Shown: positions 57,135-64,000 of the stretch, piece by piece
Position numbering within the stretch: position 1 is the first letter of the stretch
How the letters are laid out: each line of letters opens with the position of its first letter
DNA from: Saccharina japonica
Lineage: Eukaryota > Sar > Phaeophyceae > Laminariales > Laminariaceae
Length of the DNA: 64,000 nt
Reading direction: 5' to 3'
Assembly: GCA_008828725.1 (NCBI GenBank)
Contig: MEHQ01003724.1
Span: forward strand, 186,001-250,000
Notes under the pieces: model-generated
What the model was told of the DNA's origin: nothing
Seen by the model: the letters and a program-made list of their open reading frames with translations, nothing else
Databases searched by the model: none
Translations under genes and position numbers: made by a program

Positions 57135-60100
57135 AAGGAAGGCAACCACCAGTCGGAAGCAACCCTCCCCCCCAAGCTCCATCAGCTGGCGCACCAGCCC
57201 CGAAAATGCCACATCTTCCTCCTCCTTCTCTCCCTCATCCCCAAAATCTTTCCCGGAAGCCATGTCCTCATCACGCACCACCGAGAGACTAAGACCTGGT
57301 TCTGTTTCTTGTTTCATTCTCGACGCGGTGCCACCACCCTCTCCCCCTCTGTTGTGCTGCACCGCCATTTCCGGCCCCATTTCAGCGTCAACCGCATCAT
57401 GCGCGCTCCAGCGGTCCAGCCGGGCCCTGAGCATCAGCAGCCACCCCCTCCTCCCCCACGCGCGAGCGCTGTGGGTCCTATTGAGCAAAAAATATGTCCT
57501 GACCACGTTGGGGTCGCCTGGTCTTCGCCCGTCCGCGGCGTCTTCGAGCTCGGACCAAGGGGTCGACCCGTCGTTCGCACGCGCAGACTCATCGGCGCCC
57601 CAGGCGAGGAGAACTTCCACACAGCCGGAGTGGGCGTTGCGGCACGCCAGATGCAGCGCGCTCCTGGGAGCGGGGTGAGGGTGGGTGGGAAGGGTAGCGT
57701 ATGGTGTTAATATTAATAGTTAAATCGGGAAGATGACATGACGCACAGAACAACAAGTGGGCGCGTGACGCGTGGCTGTGTGTTGAGCGCGCGAGGTATT
57801 ATACTGCTGTATACAGCAGTGGGTACCCCGACTTAAAGAGGTGTGGTACAGGCCGAAAACAGCTCTCTTATTAACTAGCCTTCTCTTATCCACAGCAGTG
57901 GGAAATATATACGTAGGTTTAGTGTAGGCGGGTCCAGCCGATTTGGCCTCTCTTAACTGCTGTAGTATTCTCTTATATAGGGCACCCTCTCTTAAGTCGG
58001 GGTACCCACTGCTGTAGAACAAAAGGGGCTTGTATATATACATATTATACGAGATACGAGTTATTGGGGTGGTCGTTACTAATAGCCGTAAATATGTCAA
58101 TATCAATTATCAATATATTTAATAGACGAACAAGGCTTGCGTGGTTGTGGTTGTTGACGCTCTTAGAATTGTCAACTACTTGGACTTAGAGTGCAGTCAT
58201 TTTTGCAATTAAAATGTGGTTGAAACAGCGAAAAAAACAATAAATATGTAAATATCATATATCATACATATAATATATAGGTACAACAATAATATCGGCG
58301 CAACTAAAATGCAACCATCGGCGGCGCGCCCCTTTTCCTATTTTTTTGCTGTTCTTTGCGTAGAACTCTTCGCTTCTTAATTTCTTCAGTTCAAGATGCC
58401 AGCAAGCCAAAGGCAGAGGGGGCCCCAACTCGAAAGGATAATATTTTCGCGGTTGTAAAAAGGCTATTGAAAAAGCAGGATGCATACTTGATGCATCTAC
58501 GTACTCGTAAAAACAAATACAATACGTACGAATTCGTAAGGTACATTTATTTGTTAATTATTTTAGGGTTACGTTTTTCTGAACTAGAAGCTGATTTTTT
58601 ATTATTATTATTATTTTTGGGCCTATAATTGTATGCTACGTACCTCCATAGAAATATGCACCGCAATTTCATTTTTATGGACCTCAAATTGTTTTTACGC
58701 ACCCCCGAAAGCAAATCGCGATTCGCGCTCACGTGTTTAGTGCATGCTATCATAACCACCTTGTTGAACGGACGCGTGCTACGGTAGAGGTAGCACTTTT
58801 TGGCTGAATCGTTTTCTGAACGATCTATTAAAGGCTCCTTAACCCAAATTCGTCGTTTTTTCATTTTTGTGACGAATAATGTTTCAGAGTATACTGCGGT
58901 CAGGATATTTCCATCCGGCAGCACTTTTGTTTTCCTCCAAAATCGTTTTTTTCGGTGAGGTATGACGCTCCTTAAGTGAGAAGCTCAGAAAAAACATGGT
59001 GCACCTCTATCGTAGCATGTGTCAACGACTCTGTACCAGCGTTGACGGGGCTCACGTGATCAGCCGGGGACGACCGCGAGAAATACGCATACCAGTAGCC
59101 CACACAACCTACTTTTAAAGGCTGCCAGTATACAGGGGTATATATATATTTCAAACATTTTGTTCTTGGTTTAGGTGCTCATTCATTTATTTTTTAGGCG
59201 TTTCATGTTTTTTTGAAGGCAAACTGAAATGTGTTCAAGGCTGATTTTTTCAAAACTTTGGAAATTGGGTGTTGGCGTTTCGAGATGGGGCCTAGCCCCG
59301 CCCCTAACCCCCGCAGGCACACGCCTTACAGGTCACAGGTGCCTAATCATGGCGAGTCAGGTCAAAAGCACCCACTTTGCTCTTCGACGTTCATCGTGTT
59401 CTCGTCTTCAACAACGAAGCAGCAACAAGAACTACTGTAAGGGACAACACATTCGCAAACACGCCGCGCCGTGCGCGATCAAGTATGAAGGTCAACGCGA
59501 GGTGAAGTCTATGCACGAATAATCGAGCTAATGACCAACTGAACAACAACAAAAAAACAGCTTCAAGTTGGACACCGCTCCACAGCTGGGCGGACCATAT
59601 CGTCCTGACATCCTACTACCGCTGTTTCAACACCTTCGCGGGTAAAGCGAGCCACCAGCGATGCCAAAACCAGTCACCTTCGGGTTAACTGTGCACCACA
59701 ACATCAGTGCGCATTTGGGTGGGTGGCGTGTTGTATCATCAACGCGTGTTCCACGTCAGCCACATTTCGAGGCGAAAAAGAAAACGCAGGCCATGCCAGC
59801 CAATATTTCGAGGCGCAAAAAAAAAAACACAAACAACGCTGGCAATATATTCTACCGAAGACACGCTCACGCTCGTCATCTCGTCATTCGTGTCCCAATT
59901 CACCTTCCGCTCTTGCCGGCGACGGCCACCCCCGCGCCGCCTCTCAGGAGCGCCAGAACGACGCGCTCGCGCCCTTTAAACGCCGCCCGGTGAAGCGCCG
60001 TGCTCCCGTAGACATTCCGAGCGTCCACCATCGACAGGTATTCTTCGTCGATCGACGCCACCTCGGCCTCCTCCGCCTCTGCCTCCGCCTCTGTCTCCGC

Positions 60101-61677
60101 CTCCGCCACCTCCATCGCCACAGCAGCCCGCCTCCGTTGCTCCGCTGCCCTCAACGCCGTCGGGGGAGCGGACAAGGCTCGTGACCGGGAGGAGCCGAAG
60201 CGATCGAGCAGCGCCTCCACGACTGGGGCGTGCCCCGCGACGGCGGCGCAGTGCAGGGGCGTCTTTCCGGAGACGTCGCGCGCCCCACCCTCCGCGCCGG
60301 CCTCGAGGAGCGCGATGACGACCGAGGTGTTCCCCCGAGTAGCGGCCCAGTGGAGAGCTGAACGTCCCGACTGCATTACCATGGGAGGCACACGACACGA
60401 CACGACATGGAAAATGGAGGGGGGGAAAAGAGCGGGTTGGTTGGTATCGAAAGGACACTAGACACGAAAAAGAGAGGGGGGGAAATAAAAACGCGGGTTG
60501 GCTGGTATCGGGAAGTGTTTTCCAAGAGGGGGGGGGGGGGATGTCGCGCGGTTGAAGCCCTTGTCTTTTGGTCTTCATATTGAACGTACTGCAGAAATGA
60601 TCATGGTTTCACTTCAAGTAGATTGTTGTAATCAACCGCGGGTTAAGTTGGAGACGGCTGTTACTCGACAAGAAGAGCTCCGCGATTTTCTGCAAACTAC
60701 AGCAGTAGTGGTAGGGGTCCCTCTATAGCGACGGTGTGTGCCAGCGGGAAAAAACCCTTCTATTCTCTCTCCCTCTTTAGTCGTAACTCAGGTCCGGGGT
60801 CACGAAGTAGGCTCTTCTCCTACAGTACCTCCCCACTACGGTACGGTACGTGCCTTGCACTTTTATCGCGAGAAGAATTTAGCACTTCCCTCGTCAACTG
60901 TCGTCGAATTGTGCTTACTACTCCGGATTAGAGAACATATAGGTTTTAGTATGGAAACGGAAAACTGTTGACACGCGATTTCACCGGCGCTAGAGCGGGC
61001 AACCTGCGGGCGATATAGAATATAGAGGGATCACTCCTGTAACGGCATATCCCCGGATCTTGCAACATGCGCGTCGGTGGTGTTTCATCATCTTGTGACG
61101 CCCGCCTTCTGGGCTCGTTGGTCAAGGCGATTGGTCAGAACGTTACGTAGCTGGTCCCAGGCGTCCACATCTCCACACCGTTTGCAGAAATCGACGCGTT
61201 TTCTAATTAATTTTGTCCATGTACGCCCGAAAACCTTCCTAGATCACGCGCGACCCGTTTAATCGTGTGCCCGTACAGTCGGTTACGCGTACTCGCTATG
61301 TACGGGGTACTCGCAGTACATCTCCTACTCGTATATACTAGCTCGAGACTCAAGATAGGGCAACAACCACCGCCGTCTCCTGTTAGCTCGAGATTCGAGA
61401 TACGGCAACCACCATCTCCTCGTTTTTTAATTTCACGTACGAGGTCGACCAACCTACTCTTTTTCATACCGTGCTCTCCGGAAAGGGGACCCGCCCGCCC
61501 ACCCACCCACCCACGCACCCTGTCAGTGTCCTCCGTGGAAGCGCCCGCGTCCAGCAACGAGCGAGCGAGCGCGCCGTCGTCGGTTCCATTCTTGGCGCAA
61601 TCTCGGAGAGGGCCTTGCAACCAGCCTCTCGAGGCATGCTTCGGCAGGCACGTCTCGTGAAACTGCAAATACCGCAT
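57132..61677 (-). CDS. Ankyrin-repeat protein, three exons, 385 residues
   Basis: Exon 1 runs 61,677-61,519, exon 2 60,370-59,904 and exon 3 57,663-57,132. Donors are at 61,518 and 59,903, acceptors at 60,371-60,372 and 57,664-57,665. The summed length is 1,158 bases with both phases matching. Ankyrin repeats lie at residues about 25-53 (LLDAGASTEDTDR, completed at the splice), 54-85 (SALHWAATRGN), 86-112 (TPLHCAAVAGH), 173-205 (TALHRAAFKGR) and 207-240 (SALHLACRNAH). A Glu/Ala-rich insert occupies 113-172. The C-terminal part has RRGWLLMLRAR and ends in CFRLVVAFL, a tail I associate, from memory, with stramenopile ankyrin proteins. Such repeats bind other proteins, and the partner is unknown. 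AATAAA overlaps the stop codon (TGAATAAA). Exon 1 may instead begin at a TTTGCAG acceptor just after the ATG, which would mean an upstream exon is missing. Confidence 0.85.
57814..58014. mobile_element. TA-flanked MITE with CAGCAGTGGGTACCCC ends
   Basis: This is a 201-base element inside intron 2 of the ankyrin gene. The left end is CAGCAGTGGGTACCCCGACT and the right end inverted is the same, extending about 30 bases with a small gap. TA lies on both sides (57,812-57,813 and 58,015-58,016). The pattern fits a Tc1/mariner-type MITE. Confidence 0.85.
58017..59902. other. Remainder of ankyrin intron 2
   Basis: No exon is supported on either strand. A TTA/ATT microsatellite lies at about 58,599-58,617. 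Open frames at 58,547-58,924 and 59,229-59,522 have no recognisable domain. Confidence 0.5.
60755..60930 (+). repeat. Q module within ankyrin intron 1
   Basis: A direct copy of module Q (TTTAGTCGTAACTCAGGTCC, AGGCTCTTCTCC, ATCGCGAGAAGAATTTAGC) lies antisense to the gene in the 1,148-base intron 1. Confidence 0.85.
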
Positions 61678-64000
61678 GGTGCATGGTGGAACAGAAACGG
61701 CGAGGGGTATTACGAGTTCAGCACGGTGGCACAGGAACGGCGAGGTGCACGGAGAGGCGATTTTTACGAGGAATTGTAACGTGTCAGCGCATCGATGGAG
61801 CCGCTATACACACACCCGTTCATACATGCGGTCTACCGGGTGGTACCGTGAAGCGCCTTGGTTTCGCGCAGAGGGGTGCGATCGTTTATCGGCGGTCGTT
61901 TTCCCGACAACGGCGAGTGATATAAAAAAAATCCAAAACAACTATTTAAGGTAATAAGCTCTCGACCAGACATGTTTCCAAACCCACCCTGTTCAGCATT
62001 GGCAACGTTCCCGGCGCAGAAAAAAAAAACAGAAACGATCGCCACTCCTGTGCCAAACCAAAGCGGTTTACGGTATTGCTTCGTCCCGGTACCTGGTATA
62101 TATTCCCTGAACGGGCGGGCAGGCACGAGGACCGAGGGCACTCACTGTCTCACTATCTTATCCGTCCCCGAGTAGAAACAGCCCGCGCCAAAAGCGTTTC
62201 ACATCCCTTTACTACATGTACGTACTGTAGACTGTAGGTCACCTGCTGTGGGGGGGCGCTCGAATTGCTGCACTCTCCATCGGCGGCGGGCTCGGCGGAC
62301 GCGCTGCTGGGGGTGGCGTTGGCGGCGACGGGCTTGGTTGGTGTCGGTCTGAACGCCCCCCCCGCGTGTTGCGGTAGAACTCGTTGCCTGTAAAGCATGA
62401 CACGAGAACGGCGGCACGGGAGACGACGAGATTAACGAATGAAGGACGGCAGCCAGCACAATAACGCGAGCATGCCGACGGCGGACAGCGGTGGGAAAAA
62501 TGCGCGTGGACTCCATGTCGTAGTACGTGCACATGTATAATATGTACAGCGAAGGGTTTGGCCGTACGGATATCGATGTTGATATCATACACACCATATC
62601 ATAGTTTTCAGGAGACGGCTCCACAGCTTTTGGGGAAAGGTGCTACTGTATGTATGTAGGCTGCCAGTGCCTTCCGTTTCCGTCGTCCTTTCGGTGGCGT
62701 GATAACTATACTACTTTTGTATATCATGACATGATAACGCCACGTATTTATTTCAATTAAAAAAAACGCTTGGAAATAACGCGCATAGTCTACATGTCTA
62801 AATACAGGCAAATATGAAGAATAAAAGAAAAAACGCGCGAGGACCGGCGCTAGAGCTCACGCCATTGGCCAGGGTCCAAGTGAGGTCATCTACGAACCGT
62901 TTTGTTTGTAGGAAACAGGCCGTTATATTATATGTACATGTACATACATACGCTATAATACTGAGTCAGCTACGGTATTGTATTCATGAATGGATGTGCA
63001 AGCTTGTGAGGTTTTCCATTCTTATGTAACGCCCCAAAGTGCCAGCCAGGTAGGGCACGATATAAACATATCCCAGGTACCTGGTATACTACGATGCATG
63101 CATCTAAGACAAACCACGGATTATGCACGAATCAGATTATTATTAGTACATGCAATGGGCTGATGATTTGTTATTTTTCCAACAGCACGACCCTCTTATC
63201 AAGTGGTCAATTTCGCAAATGCCACTTTCTTTCGCCTTTCGCACAATTTTATGCATACTATTAATAATATACTGCTGCTGGTATGAAATATGTTCGACTC
63301 CGTTTTGCTCTCTCGTTTTTGTTTTACCGCACGGCGGCTGAGAAACCGACTCCAGAACATTTTAGAGAATGTACCGGGGGCAGATTTTGATACGGAATTT
63401 TGGGATTTTGTAGATAAATACTCGTACCAGGTACAAGTACTCGTATAATATATATATACTCCCGTATTCTGTACGTATCGTACCAGGTATCACATACGAC
63501 ATACGATATGGGTTCGAATCAAAAGAACTCTTGAGCGTATGATACTATATACGAGTACTGCTGTACCTATAGGAAGGCCCAAGCATACGATGAAGGCGAT
63601 GTTTTGTCCTTGATCTCAGGTGTCAACAGTGGACAGGCAGACAGACCAGACGCATGCGATGCCAACGGGAACTAAAAACAGTAAGATCGTGTTTAGACGA
63701 ATACTTTTATGCATCCTGGGTCCTGAATCACCACACAGAGCTGTGAGCTGCTCGTGCAGCAGGAGTTATACTTCGTTTACCGAATCTTAATCTTTAGGTT
63801 TGTACGAGTATCATACAGTAGTAGGAGTGTGTACAAAGATAAGATTGCAAAGATCGTGCAACCTAAACCTAAACCGCTGTCATACATATAATACATATCG
63901 TAAGCGTATCATACTGCCTCTCGTCTCTGCCCCTTCTGCAACAAGCATGATAACTAGGGCTGTGAGTTGGCTGACTAATAGTTGCCAGCTAGTTATTAGC
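61678..64000. other. Upstream flank of the ankyrin gene; no firm gene
   Basis: A weak minus-strand exon candidate spans 62,387-62,243 (acceptor TTTACAG, donor CAGCAG|GTGACC). All frames are nearly open and the peptide is Pro/Ala/Ser-rich, so it could be an upstream exon of the ankyrin gene or chance. The rest (62,400-64,000) is AT-rich with TACGAGTA and TACCAGGTA words and no supported feature. Confidence 0.4.

Noticed and set aside
58547-58924. Minus-strand 125-codon frame in ankyrin intron 2
   Set aside because: It ends in an Asn run from a TTA/ATT microsatellite, has no domain, and lies within an intron supported by matching phases.
63500-63540. tRNA gene suggested by GGTTCGAATC
   Set aside because: No A box and no acceptor or anticodon stem can be formed around it.
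1-64000. Integrated large DNA virus or prokaryotic insert
   Set aside because: No viral capsid, polymerase, integrase or bacterial-type gene cluster was seen. The coding pieces are intron-bearing.

Overview
The window looks like nuclear DNA of a multicellular or filamentous eukaryote, most probably a stramenopile and perhaps a brown alga. The clear coding pieces are split by introns with GT-AG splice sites. One is a fragment of the eukaryotic ribosome-assembly GTPase BMS1. The best complete gene is an ankyrin-repeat protein of three exons. There are no operons, ribosome binding sites, tRNAs, rRNAs, CRISPR arrays or recognisable transposase or reverse transcriptase genes. The brown-algal guess rests on general style (long repeat-rich introns, GC-rich exons, a remembered ankyrin C-terminal tail) and is weak.

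Layout. Positions 1-17,351 and 23,484-40,812 are two direct copies of one segment. I found only a handful of substitutions between them, except in one block (8,690-10,402 versus 32,173-33,864) that is full of single-base indels and looks like unpolished long-read sequence. Each copy starts with about 6 kb of decayed coiled-coil gene. Repeat-rich DNA follows, with two short exon-like pieces and a pair of repeats with inverted termini. Between the copies (17,352-23,483) lie clusters of a poly-C-ended repeat (called family P here), two BMS1 exons on the minus strand, an inverted partial copy of one of them, and a GA-rich coding region built of about 207-base repeats.

From 40,813 to 57,100 the sequence is mostly dispersed repeats. 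They include family P, a composite repeat (Q/S), a GATC-rich repeat, two likely Tourist/PIF-type MITEs with TTA target duplications, and several minisatellites. Isolated exon-like pieces lie at 41,593, 46,467, 49,401, 51,185-52,158 and 53,620. The ankyrin gene fills 57,132-61,677 on the minus strand. A TA-flanked MITE lies in its second intron and a Q repeat in its first. The last 2.3 kb holds little beyond one weak exon candidate.

The most interesting theme is that single exons with short intron flanks sit directly against the poly-C ends of family P. This could be gene-fragment capture by an undescribed non-autonomous element, or misjoining of the assembly at homopolymers. The near-identical duplication, whose right breakpoint lies inside the same repeat family, raises the same question.
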